DNA of 64,000 bases from Pseudonocardia petroleophila (GCF_014235185.1 NZ_CP060131.1:4223501-4287500), one strand, 5' to 3'; positions 38,626 to 48,981 are shown, counted from the first letter of the stretch. The notes: a model not told the origin generated them from the sequence alone. Numbers and translations are program-made.

Positions 38626-41600
38626 TCAGGGGGAGCCGGGGGTCACCCCCAGGCTCTCCTCCAGGTCCGTGAGCGCCAGCACCCGCGCCACCGGCCCGTC
38701 CGGCGTCACCACGACCCGCATCCCGTGCGGGGCCTGCGCCGCGATCTCCAGCAGCAGCCCGATCCCGGCGCTGGCCAGGTGCGCGACGGCGGTGAGGTCG
38801 ACGACCACGGTGTCCCCGGCGTCCGCGACCGCCTCCAGGACCCGGTCGCGCAGCCCCGGCACCGTGGCGACGTCGAGCTCGCCGGCCAGCTCCAGGCACG
38901 GCCCGTCGTGCACGCGCAGGCCGGCCCAGGCGGGTGACGCGGTGCCGGAGGGGCCGCCCGCGGGGGAGGGGTCGGGATCGTCGACGGGGTGCACCGTGAA
39001 CGTCATGCGCGTGCCCTGCGCCGACCGCTCGACGACGGCGCCGCCGGTGAGCCGGTCGATCACCAGCAGCCCGCGGCCGCGGTAGCCGGGGTCCTCCGGC
39101 GGGGGCCGCCAGCTGCCCTCGTCGCTCACCTCGACCTGCACCGCGCCGTCGGCCCGCTGGTCGAGCCGGTAGCGGTACTCGCCGGGGGCGCGGCCGCGGT
39201 ACGCGTGCTCCACGGCGTTGGCCAGCGCCTCGCCGAGCGCGAGCTGCAGGTCGTCGCCGGTGTCCTCGGACAGGGCGGCGGCGGTGGTCCAGGCGGCGAC
39301 GTCGCGGCGCACGACGGCGAGCTGGTCGGGCCGGGCGGGGCCGCGCCCGGCCAGGGTCGGCGGGCGCAGCCGGGCGACGATCAGGGCGACGTCGTCGGCC
39401 GGGCCCGCCCCGTCGAGCGCGGCGTCGAGCACGGCGGGGACCAGCTTCTCGACGGGGCTGGTGCAGTGCGTAGCCGCCGCGCGGGCCAGCCGGGCGAACC
39501 CGTCGTCGACGATCTCGCCGCGGCGCTCGACGAGCCCGTCGGTGTAGAGGATCACGGTGGACCCGGGGGCGAGCGTGGTGCTCCCCTCGGTGAACGGCGG
39601 GCCGCCGGTGACGCCGAGCACCGCGCCGTGGGCGTCCTCCAGGAACTGCGACCCGCCGTCGGGACCGATCACCAGCGGTGGGGGGTGGCCCGCGCGGGCC
39701 CAGCGGACGTCGCCGGTGCGGGTGTCGAGGACGACGCAGATCGCGGTGCTCGCCCGCGCCCCCGGCACCCGGACCGACCAGCGATCCAGCCAGGTCAGGG
39801 CCTCGGCGGGGGCGTGGGTCTGCAGCAGGTACGCCGAGAGCGCGCTGCGCAGCTGGCCCATCACCGCGGCGGCGGTCGGCCCCTGCCCGACCACGTCGCC
39901 GACGACGATCGCGACGTGGTGGTCGTCGAGGGGGAGCACGTCGTACCAGTCGCCGCCGGTGTTGCTGCCCGACGCGGCCGGGAGGTAGCGGGCGGCGAGG
40001 GTGACGCGGTCGTGGTCGGGCAGCGCGGGCGGCAGCAGGCTGCGCTGCAGCGTGTCGGCGAGCTCGCGGCGGGTGTCGGCCAGCGCGGCCCGCTCGAAGG
40101 CCAGCCCGGCCTCGCTGGCGAGGGTCTGCAGGAACGTGCGCTCGTCGTCGTCGAAGGCGCGGGGCCCGGCGAAGCCGACCGCGAGCGCGCCGACGATCCG
40201 TTCGCCGACGGTCAGCGGGAGCGCCGCACCGGAGGCGCCCCAGTGGGGTGTGCCGGCCCGGATCACGGTGTCGACCGCGGGCACCGCGTGCGGGTCGCCC
40301 ACCTCGTGGACCATCGTGGGCCCGCCGGGGGCGGGCAGCGTGACCGAGACGGCGACCGCCCCCGTCGCGTCGACGATCCCGGCCTCGAGCACCCGCGCGG
40401 CCTCGGTGACGCTGCCCGCCGCGGCGAGCGCGGCCGTGACCTCGTGGAGCTGGCGCTCGCGGGTGGCGAGCCGGTCGGTCTCGATCATCAGGGCGACGCG
40501 GCGGCCCAGCTCCTCCGCCGTGGCGACGTCGGTCTCGTCGTGGCGGCGGACGCGCCCGGTGGCGGCGAAGACCAGCTCGCCGAGCAGCCGCCCGGCCACG
40601 AGCAGCGGGACGACCAGCCCGCCGCCGAACCGGGCCCCGGCCGCCTCGGTGGGGGTGCCCGGGGGCAGGTCGTGCAGCTCGTAGGCGCGGCCGGCGCGCT
40701 GGAGGGCGTCCTGCTCGGCGGTGGGGCGCCCCGGCGGCAGCGCCCGCACGGCGTCGGCGACGGCGGGGTCGCGGTGGTGGACCGCCACGACCGCGTGGGT
40801 GCCGTCGGGGCGGGCGAGGTAGACCACGGCCAGGTCACCGAGCACCGGGGAGGCCGCGGCGACGAGGTCGGCGAGGCGGTCGCGCAGGGCGCCGGGCCGG
40901 CCGAGCAGGCGCCCGGTGTCGGCCAGCAGCCGGTCGCGCTCGGCGATCCGGCGGCGTTCGGTGACGTCGCGGACCGTGCTGAGCAGCATCGGCTCGCCGC
41001 CGTCGCGGCCCGGTGCGGTGGCGACCGACACCTCGACCCACAGCCAGTGCCCGTCCCGGTGGCGCACCTGCACGACGTAGGTGCCCGTCCCGTGCTCGAT
41101 CGCCGTGGCCAAGGCGGCGGAGGCCTCCGCCGCGGCCTCGGGGTCGGTCTCCGGGTCGGGGAGCCACGGGTAGGGGGGCGGGTAGGGGAGCCCCTCCCGG
41201 CCGTAGCCGAGGATGGTGTGGACGGCCGCGTTCACGTCGACGACCGAGCCGTCGGGAGCGACCACGCACAGGCCCTCCCGCATCGCGTCGATCAGCGCGC
41301 GGCGCCACGCCGACTCCTGGTTGCGCACCCGGGCGAGCTGCAGGTTGGACCGGACCCTGGCCAGCAGGTCGGCCGAGGAGAAGGGCTTGGTCAGGTAGTC
41401 GTCGGCCCCCGCGGCGAGCCCCTCGATCGCGGCCTCCTCGCCCGCGCGCGCCGAGAGCATCACGACGGGGGTGGTGGCGGTCGCCGGGTCGGCGCGCAGC
41501 GCCGCGAGCAGGGCGAAGCCGTCGAGTCCGGGCATCATCGCGTCGGTCAGGACCAGGTCGGGACGCTCCGCGAGCGCGGTGGCGAGCGCGCTGTCCCCGT

Positions 41601-43542
41601 CGCCGACGACGAGCACCCGGTAGTGCGGGGACAGCAGCCCGGCCAGGAACCGGCGCAGGTCGCTGTTGTCCTCCGCGACCAGGACGGTGGCGCCCGCGGT
41701 CGGTCCCGCGTCGAGCGGGACCGGCGCGTCGACGTCCGAGGTCGACCACTGCAGCGCCTCCTCGCGGTAGCGCTGCGCCGCGACGGAGACCCGTGCCGTC
41801 GTCGGCGGGGCGCCGGTGAGCGCGGCCGGGGGCAGCGTCACCGTGAACGTGGAGCCCCGGTCCGGGACGCTCTCGACGCCCGCGGTGCCCCCGTGCAGCG
41901 CCGTCAGCTCGGCGACGAGGGCCAGCCCGATGCCGGACCCCTCGCGGCTGCGCCCCGCCGCCCCCTGCACGCGGTGGAAGCGCTGGAACAGCAGCGGCAC
42001 GTCCTGCGCCGGGATCCCGATGCCGGTGTCGGAGACGGTCAGGCGGACCCCGCCGTCGTCGGTGGGGGCCAGCGCGAGGGACACCTCGCCGGCGAGGGTG
42101 TACTTGACGGCGTTGGACAGCAGGTTGAGGACGATCTTCTCCCACATGTCCACGTCGACGGCGACGGCGGACGGCAGCGCGGGGCACTCCACCGCGAACC
42201 CGAGCCCGGCCCGGGTGATCGCGGGGGCGAAGGACTCGGCGACGCCGCGGGTCAGCCCGGCGAGGTCGACGGAGGTGAGCTGGGGGGCCAGGCGGCCGCC
42301 CTCGAGCCGGGCGAAGTCGAGCAGGGTGTCGACGAGCCGGCGCAGACGGCCGCTGTTGCGCCGGATGACCTCCAGCCGCGCCAGGTGCGGCGGGGGCAGG
42401 GGGTGGTCGAGATCGGCGAGCGCGTCCTCCGCGGGCCCGGCGATGAGCGTCAGCGGGGTGCGCAGCTCGTGGCTCACCCCGGTGAAGAACTCGGTCTTGG
42501 CCCGGTCGAGCTCGGCGAGCTCGTCGGCGCGGCGCCGCTGGGCCTGGTAGGCCTGCGCGTCGGTGACCGCGGTGGTGACCTGCCCGGCGACGAGGTCGAG
42601 GAACCGCCGGTACTCGACGTCCAGCGCCCGGAACGGGCTGACCCCCGCGGTGAACACGCCGACCGTCCGGCCGGTCGCCCCGGTGAGCGGCACGCACACG
42701 GCCGCGTCGGGCGCGACGGACTCGTCGATGTGCCCGGTGGGCAGGAACAGGCCACCGAGGTCGGCGGCGAGCCCGGTCAGGTCCCGCGGCACCCCCGTCT
42801 CCAGCACCGACCACAGCGGCGACCCGGGGTCGAGCACGGGCGGCACGATCCGCGGGTCGTCGACCATCCCGAAGTACGCGGTGCGGACCGCGGCCCCCGC
42901 GTCGTCGAGGAGGTAGACCGAGGCGAACGGGACGTCGGCGCGCCCGCGCTCCAGCGCCGCCAGGACGGTGCGGCAGGCCTCGGCGACCGACGGCGCGCTG
43001 GCCGAGGACACGTCGCCGAGCTCGCTGAGCACGCGCAGCCTGCGCTCGCTGAGCACCCGCTCGGTGTCCTCGCTGACCACGCAGAGCAGGCCCGAGATCC
43101 GGCCGTCGGCGTACTCGAGGGGACTGTAGGAGAAGGTGTGGTAGCTCTCCTCGACGTAGCCCGCCCGCTCCAGGGTGAGCAGCAGTCCCTCGTCCCAGGT
43201 GGCCTCGCCCGTGTCCAGCACCTGGCGCACCCGCGGCACGACGTCGTCCCAGACCTCCGCCCACACCTCGCTGGCGGGCCGACCCAGCGCCCACGGGTGC
43301 TTGGCGCGCAGCGTGTCGCGCTGGTAGGCGTCGTTGTAGAAGAACGCGAGATCGGGGCCCCAGCCCATCCACATCGAGAACCGCGACGTCAGCAGGATCC
43401 GGACGACGCTGCGCAGCTCGGCGGGCCAGGTCTCGGGCGGCCCCACGGGCGTCGACGCCCAGTCGTGGGACGCCATGACGCGGCCGACCTCACCGCCCCC
43501 GGCGAACAGAGGGTTCGGCGTCGGGGACCGGTCGGTGCGCAT
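38626..43542 (-). CDS. Hybrid histidine kinase fused to PP2C, RsbW-like and STAS modules
   Basis: 1638 residues. Order with rough positions: PAS (40-165), GAF (170-340), HisKA with VSHELRTPL (His358), HATPase (N box NLLSNAVKYT near 480), receiver (phospho-Asp667 in LTDAMMPG), PAS (745-865), two GAF domains (870-1150), SpoIIE/PP2C phosphatase (1155-1385; GGDWYD Asp1198/1201, GDVVGQG, ADDVALIV), RsbW-like ATPase (LGEALANAVEHAY, Asn1442) and STAS domain (1540-1638; HLASAGIGLL, Ser1591). All key residues look intact. It should be cytoplasmic; no membrane helix is seen. It would link a phosphorelay to a partner-switching circuit that controls a sigma factor or other target (inference). The frame continues upstream past 43542, but ATG 43542 starts the recognisable protein. 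Confidence 0.93.
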   Translation of the reverse strand: MRTDRSPTPNPLFAGGGEVGRVMASHDWASTPVGPPETWPAELRSVVRILLTSRFSMWMGWGPDLAFFYNDAYQRDTLRAKHPWALGRPASEVWAEVWDDVVPRVRQVLDTGEATWDEGLLLTLERAGYVEESYHTFSYSPLEYADGRISGLLCVVSEDTERVLSERRLRVLSELGDVSSASAPSVAEACRTVLAALERGRADVPFASVYLLDDAGAAVRTAYFGMVDDPRIVPPVLDPGSPLWSVLETGVPRDLTGLAADLGGLFLPTGHIDESVAPDAAVCVPLTGATGRTVGVFTAGVSPFRALDVEYRRFLDLVAGQVTTAVTDAQAYQAQRRRADELAELDRAKTEFFTGVSHELRTPLTLIAGPAEDALADLDHPLPPPHLARLEVIRRNSGRLRRLVDTLLDFARLEGGRLAPQLTSVDLAGLTRGVAESFAPAITRAGLGFAVECPALPSAVAVDVDMWEKIVLNLLSNAVKYTLAGEVSLALAPTDDGGVRLTVSDTGIGIPAQDVPLLFQRFHRVQGAAGRSREGSGIGLALVAELTALHGGTAGVESVPDRGSTFTVTLPPAALTGAPPTTARVSVAAQRYREEALQWSTSDVDAPVPLDAGPTAGATVLVAEDNSDLRRFLAGLLSPHYRVLVVGDGDSALATALAERPDLVLTDAMMPGLDGFALLAALRADPATATTPVVMLSARAGEEAAIEGLAAGADDYLTKPFSSADLLARVRSNLQLARVRNQESAWRRALIDAMREGLCVVAPDGSVVDVNAAVHTILGYGREGLPYPPPYPWLPDPETDPEAAAEASAALATAIEHGTGTYVVQVRHRDGHWLWVEVSVATAPGRDGGEPMLLSTVRDVTERRRIAERDRLLADTGRLLGRPGALRDRLADLVAAASPVLGDLAVVYLARPDGTHAVVAVHHRDPAVADAVRALPPGRPTAEQDALQRAGRAYELHDLPPGTPTEAAGARFGGGLVVPLLVAGRLLGELVFAATGRVRRHDETDVATAEELGRRVALMIETDRLATRERQLHEVTAALAAAGSVTEAARVLEAGIVDATGAVAVSVTLPAPGGPTMVHEVGDPHAVPAVDTVIRAGTPHWGASGAALPLTVGERIVGALAVGFAGPRAFDDDERTFLQTLASEAGLAFERAALADTRRELADTLQRSLLPPALPDHDRVTLAARYLPAASGSNTGGDWYDVLPLDDHHVAIVVGDVVGQGPTAAAVMGQLRSALSAYLLQTHAPAEALTWLDRWSVRVPGARASTAICVVLDTRTGDVRWARAGHPPPLVIGPDGGSQFLEDAHGAVLGVTGGPPFTEGSTTLAPGSTVILYTDGLVERRGEIVDDGFARLARAAATHCTSPVEKLVPAVLDAALDGAGPADDVALIVARLRPPTLAGRGPARPDQLAVVRRDVAAWTTAAALSEDTGDDLQLALGEALANAVEHAYRGRAPGEYRYRLDQRADGAVQVEVSDEGSWRPPPEDPGYRGRGLLVIDRLTGGAVVERSAQGTRMTFTVHPVDDPDPSPAGGPSGTASPAWAGLRVHDGPCLELAGELDVATVPGLRDRVLEAVADAGDTVVVDLTAVAHLASAGIGLLLEIAAQAPHGMRVVVTPDGPVARVLALTDLEESLGVTPGSP

Positions 43543-43619
43543 CGTCGGACAGTCTGACCTCCCGGTGATCGGTCCGCCATCGCAACCCGGGCCGGCTCGG
43601 GCGCCCGGCGCCGGGACCC

Positions 43620-44834
43620 CTACGCGGCGCGGGCACTCGCCGCGTACGAGCCCGCGACGGTGAGCACCGCGACCGCGCCGAGCACCACCAGCAGCGGCAC
43701 CGTCCAGGCGTTCGTGGCCTCGTGCACGGCCCCGACGACCGTCGGGCCGGTGGCCGCGACGAGGTACCCGCCGCCCTGCACGAGCGCCGACATCCGGCGG
43801 CCCTCCGCGGGTCCCCTGGCCGCGCGCACGACGATCGAGAAGATCACGGTGAACCCGCCGCCCTGCGCGACGCCGCCCAGCGCGCACCAGACCGGCCACA
43901 GCTCGGGGGCCAGCAGCAGGCCCAGCGGCAGCGTCGCCCAGAACGCGCAGACCACCAGCAGGGAGGGCAGCGGGCGGTCGAACACCCGCAGCAGCACCGG
44001 CACCCCGAACGCCCCGGCCACGGCCGCGACCTGGAAGACCGACGCGCTCACCCCGGCCGCCGCGGGGTCCATGCCCAGCTCGTCGTGCAGCAGCAGCGGC
44101 AGCCACGCCGTCACGCCGTAGTAGGAGAACGCCTGGCCGCCGAATGCGATCGTCAGGGCCCAGACGATCGGGCGCCGCCACCAGACCGGTCCGCCCCCGA
44201 CCCCCTCGTCCGGCGCGGGCGCCTCCGCGGCGCGGCGGGCGTTGCCGCGGGTGCCGAGCCAGAAGACGCCCGCCGCCAGCACGGCGACCAGGCCCCACGC
44301 CGCGAGGGCGGGCCGCCAGCCCAGCCCCGCCGCCAGCGGCACCGTGAACGACAGCATGATCATCGAGCCGACGTTGAGCGCCGCGGTGTAGCCGCCCAGC
44401 ACGATCCCGGCGCGGTGCGCGGGCACGTCCCGCCCGACGATCACCGGCACCGCCACGTTGCCGACGGTGATCGCGATCCCGATGACCAGCGTGCCCACGA
44501 TGACGGCGGGCAGCCCGTCGGTGGAGCGGACGACGGTGCCGACGAGCAGCGCGCCGAGCGCGATCAGCACCCCCCGCTCCAGCCCGGCCCTGGCCAGCAG
44601 CAGCGACGCGAGCGGCGTGGCCAGGGCGAAGCACAGCACCGGCAGGCTGGTGAGCAGCCCGGCGGTGCCGGCCCCGATGCCCAGGTCGGCGCGGATCGTG
44701 TCGAGCACCGGGGAGATCGCGACGATCGGGCCGCGCAGGTTGAGCGCGAGCACGACGAGGGCGAGGACGAGCAGGCCGGTGCCGGTGCCGGGCCGGACGG
44801 CGGTCGCGGGACGGGTGGAGGTCACCACCTCCAT
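43620..44834 (-). CDS. MFS transporter, CynX/NimT type
   Basis: 404 residues with about 12 hydrophobic segments. The N-terminal LVLALVVLALNLRGPIVAISPVL and the first loop LLTSLPVLCFALATPLASLLLARAG are typical of the CynX/NimT (cyanate/nitroimidazole) branch. Its substrate is unknown. ATG 44834 precedes MEVVTSTRPAT and a short cytosolic tail. It lies 23 bp after the GH13 gene on the same strand and may be co-transcribed with it; 77 bp separate it from the large sensor gene downstream, which could be the third member of that transcript. Confidence 0.9.
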   Translation of the reverse strand: MEVVTSTRPATAVRPGTGTGLLVLALVVLALNLRGPIVAISPVLDTIRADLGIGAGTAGLLTSLPVLCFALATPLASLLLARAGLERGVLIALGALLVGTVVRSTDGLPAVIVGTLVIGIAITVGNVAVPVIVGRDVPAHRAGIVLGGYTAALNVGSMIMLSFTVPLAAGLGWRPALAAWGLVAVLAAGVFWLGTRGNARRAAEAPAPDEGVGGGPVWWRRPIVWALTIAFGGQAFSYYGVTAWLPLLLHDELGMDPAAAGVSASVFQVAAVAGAFGVPVLLRVFDRPLPSLLVVCAFWATLPLGLLLAPELWPVWCALGGVAQGGGFTVIFSIVVRAARGPAEGRRMSALVQGGGYLVAATGPTVVGAVHEATNAWTVPLLVVLGAVAVLTVAGSYAASARAA

Positions 44835-44857
44835 GCTCGTCCCGCGGCGCCGTCAGG

Positions 44858-47080
44858 TCACGCGGGGGTGAGCAGTTCCACCGCGGGCGCGGCCACGAGC
44901 AGCGAGTGCCCCTGGTGCGGCTCCATCTCGATCGAGAAGGAGTGCAGGTCGTCGACCGTGCCCAGGGGGCGGCTGGTGAACATGTCGGAGACCTCCGCGC
45001 CCGGGGTCAGAAACTCGGACCGGACGGTCCCGGTGACGGGCTCGCCCGAGAAGTTCAGCACCGTCAGGTGCAGCTGCCCGGGGTCGGCGAGCTGGTGCAC
45101 CAGGACGAGCAGGCCGCGGTGCGAGACGTCGGGCACGTCGACCTGCTGCGCCGTCGCGATGCCGTACCGGGTGCGGACGGCGAGGATCGCCTGCAGCTGG
45201 CGGACGAAGCTGGCCTCGTCGTCGAGCTGCTCGGGGATCGTGCCGTAGAGGCTGCGCCCGCGCGGCAGGCCCGACGACGAGCTGCGCGCTCCGGGGTTGG
45301 CGCCCATCAGGTCGTGCGCGGCGCGGTGGATCCAGCGGGTGTCGCCGCTCTCCAGCAGCTCCGCGACCTGGTCGGGGGCCAGGGTGAGCATGCCGCCGAG
45401 GTCCCAGCCGGACAGCGCGAACACCCCGGGCTGCAGCGCGTTGAACATCGCGAGCAGCAGGTGCACGCGCATGATCCGGGCGGTGTCGACCTCCTCGATG
45501 GCGTCGAGGTCGGTGATGCCCAGCGTCGCGGCGATGACGGTGGCGGTGGTGCAGGCGATGCCGTTGGTCGTGAAGATCAGGTTGTACGGGGCGTCGGGCC
45601 CGGTGAGCCGCTCGCACAGGTCGCGGCGCACGCTCTCGGCCAGGTCGCCGCCGGTGATCTCCGCGCCCCGGTAGGTGTAGACGTCGTCGCGGTGCCCGGT
45701 GGCCCAGTGCACCAGCTCGTAGGTGAGCTCGTCGTGGTTCTGCAGGGCGTGCACGAGCGAGGCCGGGTCGACGCCCAGCTCCAGCGACGTGCGCAGCGTC
45801 AGGCGCAGGAACTCGGTGTCGCCGGTGGCGAGCGCGTGGTGGTAGGCGGGGCGGTTGACGAAGTCGTAGGACAGGTCGGCGCCCGCCTCGGCGGTGACGC
45901 GGATGTCGTCGATCGTCAGGTTCAGCTCCTGGAAGGTGAACCCGCCGAGCTTGCGGACCATCGAGCCGATCAGGTGGTTGGCGGCCTGGGAGAGCGGGTG
46001 GCCCTCGGACCAGGCGGGGAGCCCCTCCGTCGACTTCTCGACGCCGAGGAAGCCGTTGGCGTCCAGCCGCAGCGCACCCGCACCGAGGTCGGTGAGCGAG
46101 TGCAGGGCGTCGCCGATGACCAGGCGCATGCCGGCGAAGCTCGGGTCGAGCCAGTTGATCGAGGGCTGGCCCTCCTTGAAGTAGTGCAGGTAGACCCAGC
46201 GCCGCTCCACCCCGTCGACGCCCTCGACGGCCTTCGTGGCGCTCCAGTTCGTCTCCTTGACGCCCTCGGCGTAGAAGATGACGCGCTGCAGCCGCCCGAT
46301 GATGTAGCCGGCCTTCTCCAGCTGCTCCTCGGTGGCCGGGTCGATGTTCACCGAGTCGCGGCCGGACGGGACCTCCGGCAGCAGCGTCCAGTCCTCCGGG
46401 TCGATCTCGATCATGTGGTAGACGCCGGGGTAGTCGGCGTACTTCATCTCGGCGAGCCGGAAGTCGGCGCCCTTGCCGGTGTGGCCGGGGACGATGTCGT
46501 CGATGATCGTGCCGCCGGACCAGGTGGCCATGCCGCACATCGCGCGGAACTCCGCCTCGGTGCCGAACGCCGGGTCGATCTCGGTGCTCATCCGGTCGAA
46601 GTGCCCGTCGACGCTCGGGGTGGTCTGCCAACCCGACAGCCCGCCCGCGCGCTTCACCGGCCCGGTGTGCACGGCCTCGATGCCGATGGTCGCGAACGCG
46701 TCCCACAGCGCCTCGTCGGCCAGCGCGCCGAGGAACGACTCCCCCGGGCGGGTGATGAAGGAGATCGGGTAGGCGGTGAACCACACCGACGCCGTCTCCA
46801 CCGCCTGGCGCGGCCCGGGGTTGGCGAACGGGTTCTGCCACATCGTGCCCTGGCCGGAGAACTGCCTGCTGATCTCGTTGGCGTCGGCCAGCATCGACTG
46901 GCTCAGCAGCCACGACACGTACGCCGGGTTCGTGCCGGTCGGCTTCCCGTCCTTGGCCACCGACCGGCGCGCGAACGGCGCCTTGACCTTCGCGCGGTGC
47001 CGCAGGCTCCGGGGCCGGGCCGGATGGAAGTGCTCCGCGTAGGTGATCTCGCTCGGCTCGTGGGACTGCTCGTCTGACAT
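44858..47080 (-). CDS. GH13 alpha-amylase-superfamily enzyme (trehalose synthase-like)
   Basis: 740 residues of the GH13 barrel superfamily. Recognisable pieces: [14 protein letters not shown] (catalytic nucleophile Asp in the RxDA region), FQELNL as a likely acid/base region, and [10 protein letters not shown] (region IV, with the usual NHD extended by Glu). The C-terminal beta domain begins near 660. It may interconvert maltose and trehalose or act on another alpha-glucoside; the specific reaction is uncertain because the N-terminal region differs from classic TreS. ATG 47080 follows GGAGAG. No maltokinase or glgE-type partner lies nearby, which is unusual for TreS. Confidence 0.75.
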   Translation of the reverse strand: MSDEQSHEPSEITYAEHFHPARPRSLRHRAKVKAPFARRSVAKDGKPTGTNPAYVSWLLSQSMLADANEISRQFSGQGTMWQNPFANPGPRQAVETASVWFTAYPISFITRPGESFLGALADEALWDAFATIGIEAVHTGPVKRAGGLSGWQTTPSVDGHFDRMSTEIDPAFGTEAEFRAMCGMATWSGGTIIDDIVPGHTGKGADFRLAEMKYADYPGVYHMIEIDPEDWTLLPEVPSGRDSVNIDPATEEQLEKAGYIIGRLQRVIFYAEGVKETNWSATKAVEGVDGVERRWVYLHYFKEGQPSINWLDPSFAGMRLVIGDALHSLTDLGAGALRLDANGFLGVEKSTEGLPAWSEGHPLSQAANHLIGSMVRKLGGFTFQELNLTIDDIRVTAEAGADLSYDFVNRPAYHHALATGDTEFLRLTLRTSLELGVDPASLVHALQNHDELTYELVHWATGHRDDVYTYRGAEITGGDLAESVRRDLCERLTGPDAPYNLIFTTNGIACTTATVIAATLGITDLDAIEEVDTARIMRVHLLLAMFNALQPGVFALSGWDLGGMLTLAPDQVAELLESGDTRWIHRAAHDLMGANPGARSSSSGLPRGRSLYGTIPEQLDDEASFVRQLQAILAVRTRYGIATAQQVDVPDVSHRGLLVLVHQLADPGQLHLTVLNFSGEPVTGTVRSEFLTPGAEVSDMFTSRPLGTVDDLHSFSIEMEPHQGHSLLVAAPAVELLTPA

Positions 47081-47143
47081 CGACTCTCCGTGCAGGATCG
47101 CGGCGCTCGTTCCACCGGACGGTAGTGGAGCCGGGCGCGGTGG

Positions 47144-47165
47144 CCGGGGGTGGCCACACCCCCGG
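47144..47165. repeat. 9 bp palindrome in divergent gap
   Basis: CCGGGGGTG (47144-47152) and CACCCCCGG (47157-47165) form a perfect inverted repeat around GCCA. It lies between the divergent GH13 and thioesterase genes, a location more consistent with an operator than a terminator. No adjacent regulator gene is present. Confidence 0.45.
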
Positions 47166-47285
47166 TGGGGGAACGAACCGGCGTCGGCCGGGGGTGTGCG
47201 GCCGGACGGAGGAACCTCGGTGATCACGCCCCGTGGTCGGGAGGCGCGCGGGTCCGCCCGGACGCCCGGGTGGCACGCTGCGGGC

Positions 47286-47696
47286 GTGACCGACACCCTC
47301 GCCGAGCGGGCCGCGGCCGCGCTCGCCATCCCGCTGCAGGTGGCCCTCGAGGCCCGGGCGCTGGACCCGTCCGATCCCGCCGCGGGCGTGGTCTTCCCCG
47401 TGGCCGGGCTGGCGATCAACCCGGGCGGCACCCTGCACGCCGGGGCGCTGGGCTCGATCCTGGAGCTGACCGCCTTCCTGGCCCTGCTCCCGCACCTCGA
47501 CGCCGCCGAGCACGCCGTGACCCACCACATCTCCACCCAGATCCTCAGCCCGGGGCGGGCGGGGGAGGAGGTGACGGTGACGGCCGCGGTGGAGCGCCGC
47601 ACCCGCCGCCTCGGCTTCGTGACCGCCACCGCCGCGGTGGGCCTGCGCCTCGTCGCCCGCTCGCAGATCACGAAGTCGGTGATCGACATCCGCTGA
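47286..47696 (+). CDS. PaaI-like hotdog thioesterase
   Basis: 136 residues, the size of a single hotdog domain. [24 protein letters not shown] matches the HGG-like substrate helix of PaaI/YdiI thioesterases, followed by the strand [20 protein letters not shown]. It probably hydrolyses an acyl- or aryl-CoA in the cytoplasm as a homo-oligomer. GTG 47286 is preferred because CACGCT sits 6 nt upstream, in the manner of leaderless genes here, and because it begins the fold. The neighbours do not reveal the substrate. Confidence 0.85.
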   Translation: MTDTLAERAAAALAIPLQVALEARALDPSDPAAGVVFPVAGLAINPGGTLHAGALGSILELTAFLALLPHLDAAEHAVTHHISTQILSPGRAGEEVTVTAAVERRTRRLGFVTATAAVGLRLVARSQITKSVIDIR

Positions 47697-47712
47697 CCCG
47701 GCGGGGTGGCGG

Positions 47713-48942
47713 TCAGGGGTCGTCGGGGGGCGGGTCGTCGGGGAGCAGGGGCACCTCCAGCGGGGCGCGGGTGCGCAGCAGCGTGCCGCGGGTGACCGAG
47801 CGGGCGCCGAAGCGGGCGCGCAGGTCGTCGAGGGTGGAGTCGAGCGCGGCGCCCGCCGCGCGGTCGAAGGGCAGCGCGAGCTGGACGGCGTCGTCGTCGG
47901 CGAGGTTGCCCAGCGAGACCCCGAGCAGCGTGAGCCCGCGCTCGCGGATCATCGGCAGCGCCGCGACCAGCAGCTCCCGGCACGCGGCCAGCAGGGTGGC
48001 GGTGTGCGCGGTGGCCTCGGGGACGGTGTGCGAGCGGGTGGCGCGGGAGAAGTCGCCGAAGCGCAGCCGCAGCACCACCGTGCGGCAGACGCGGTGGCCG
48101 CCGCGCAGCCGCCGCCCCAGGCGGTCGAGCGTGCCGGCGAGCAGGGCGTCGAGCTCGTCGGGGCTGCGGGGGCGCCGGCCCAGCGCCTGCTGCGACCCGA
48201 TCGAGCGCCGCCGCTCGGTGGCCTGCACCGGGCGCGGGTCGCGGTTGTGGGCCAGGGCGTGCAGGTGCCGCCCGCCGGCCCGGCCGAGCATCGAGACCAG
48301 CGCGGGCTCACCCACCGCGGCGACCTCGCCGACCGTGCGGATGCCCATCGCGTGCAGCTTCTCCGTGGTGACGGCCCCGACGCCCCACAGCCGGCGCACC
48401 GGCAGCGGGTGCAGGAACGCGAGCTCGGCCTCCGGGGCCACCCGCAGCAGCCCGTCGGGCTTGGCCACCCCGCTGGCCACCTTGGCCAGGAACTTCGTGC
48501 GCGCGACGCCCACCGTGATCGGCAGCCCCACCTCGGCGGCGACCCGCTCCCGCAGCCGCGCCGCGATCTCGACCGGCGCACCCGCGATCCGCCGCAGCCC
48601 GCCGACCTCGAGGAACGCCTCGTCGATCGAGATGCCCTCGACCAGCGGCGTGGTGTCGCGGAACACCGCGAACACGTCCTTGCTGGCCTGGGCGTACGCC
48701 GCCATCCGCGGCGGCACGACGATCGCCTGCGGGCACAGCGACCGCGCCTGCCGCCCGTTCATCGCCGTGCGCACCCCGCGGGCCTTGGCCTCGTAGCTGC
48801 ACGCGAGCACCACCCCGCCGCCGACGATCACCGGCCGCCCGCGCAGCCGGCGGTCGTCGCGCTGCTCGACCGACGCGTAGAACGCGTCGAGGTCGGCGTG
48901 CAGGATGGTGGCCGCGTCGGCGGGCGGGCTCGGGTCGGACAC
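47713..48942 (-). CDS. dinB: DNA polymerase IV (Y family)
   Basis: 409 residues. [15 protein letters not shown] and [14 protein letters not shown] carry the three catalytic acidic residues. Palm, thumb and little-finger regions are complete, and VQLALPF near the C terminus is a good beta-clamp-binding motif. It performs translesion synthesis. The start is uncertain: GTG 48942 and GTG 48948 both lie inside or at the edge of the SOS box, so the message must be very short-leadered. The box makes the gene part of the LexA regulon. It is divergent from the AtuA-like gene and convergent with the thioesterase, with 16 bp between stops. Confidence 0.95.
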   Translation of the reverse strand: MSDPSPPADAATILHADLDAFYASVEQRDDRRLRGRPVIVGGGVVLACSYEAKARGVRTAMNGRQARSLCPQAIVVPPRMAAYAQASKDVFAVFRDTTPLVEGISIDEAFLEVGGLRRIAGAPVEIAARLRERVAAEVGLPITVGVARTKFLAKVASGVAKPDGLLRVAPEAELAFLHPLPVRRLWGVGAVTTEKLHAMGIRTVGEVAAVGEPALVSMLGRAGGRHLHALAHNRDPRPVQATERRRSIGSQQALGRRPRSPDELDALLAGTLDRLGRRLRGGHRVCRTVVLRLRFGDFSRATRSHTVPEATAHTATLLAACRELLVAALPMIRERGLTLLGVSLGNLADDDAVQLALPFDRAAGAALDSTLDDLRARFGARSVTRGTLLRTRAPLEVPLLPDDPPPDDP

Positions 48943-48956
48943 GAACACATGTTCGC
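48941..48956 (-). promoter_or_regulatory. LexA (SOS) box at dinB start
   Basis: ACGAACACATGTTCGC contains a perfect CGAAC-N4-GTTCG SOS box (48942-48955). It overlaps both possible GTG starts of dinB and lies 26 bp from the -10 of the divergent AtuA-like gene, so LexA might affect both directions. Confidence 0.92.
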
Positions 48957-48981
48957 ATCGACCCCCGACAGAATCGTCGCC

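Noticed and set aside
38989-43557. A 1522-codon plus-strand frame opposite the sensor gene
   Set aside because: It is antisense to well-conserved HisKA, receiver and PP2C motifs; low-complexity shadow.
43543-44634. Upstream extension of the sensor protein by about 360 codons
   Set aside because: This part runs out of frame through the MFS transporter gene on the same strand; conserved sensor sequence starts at 43542.
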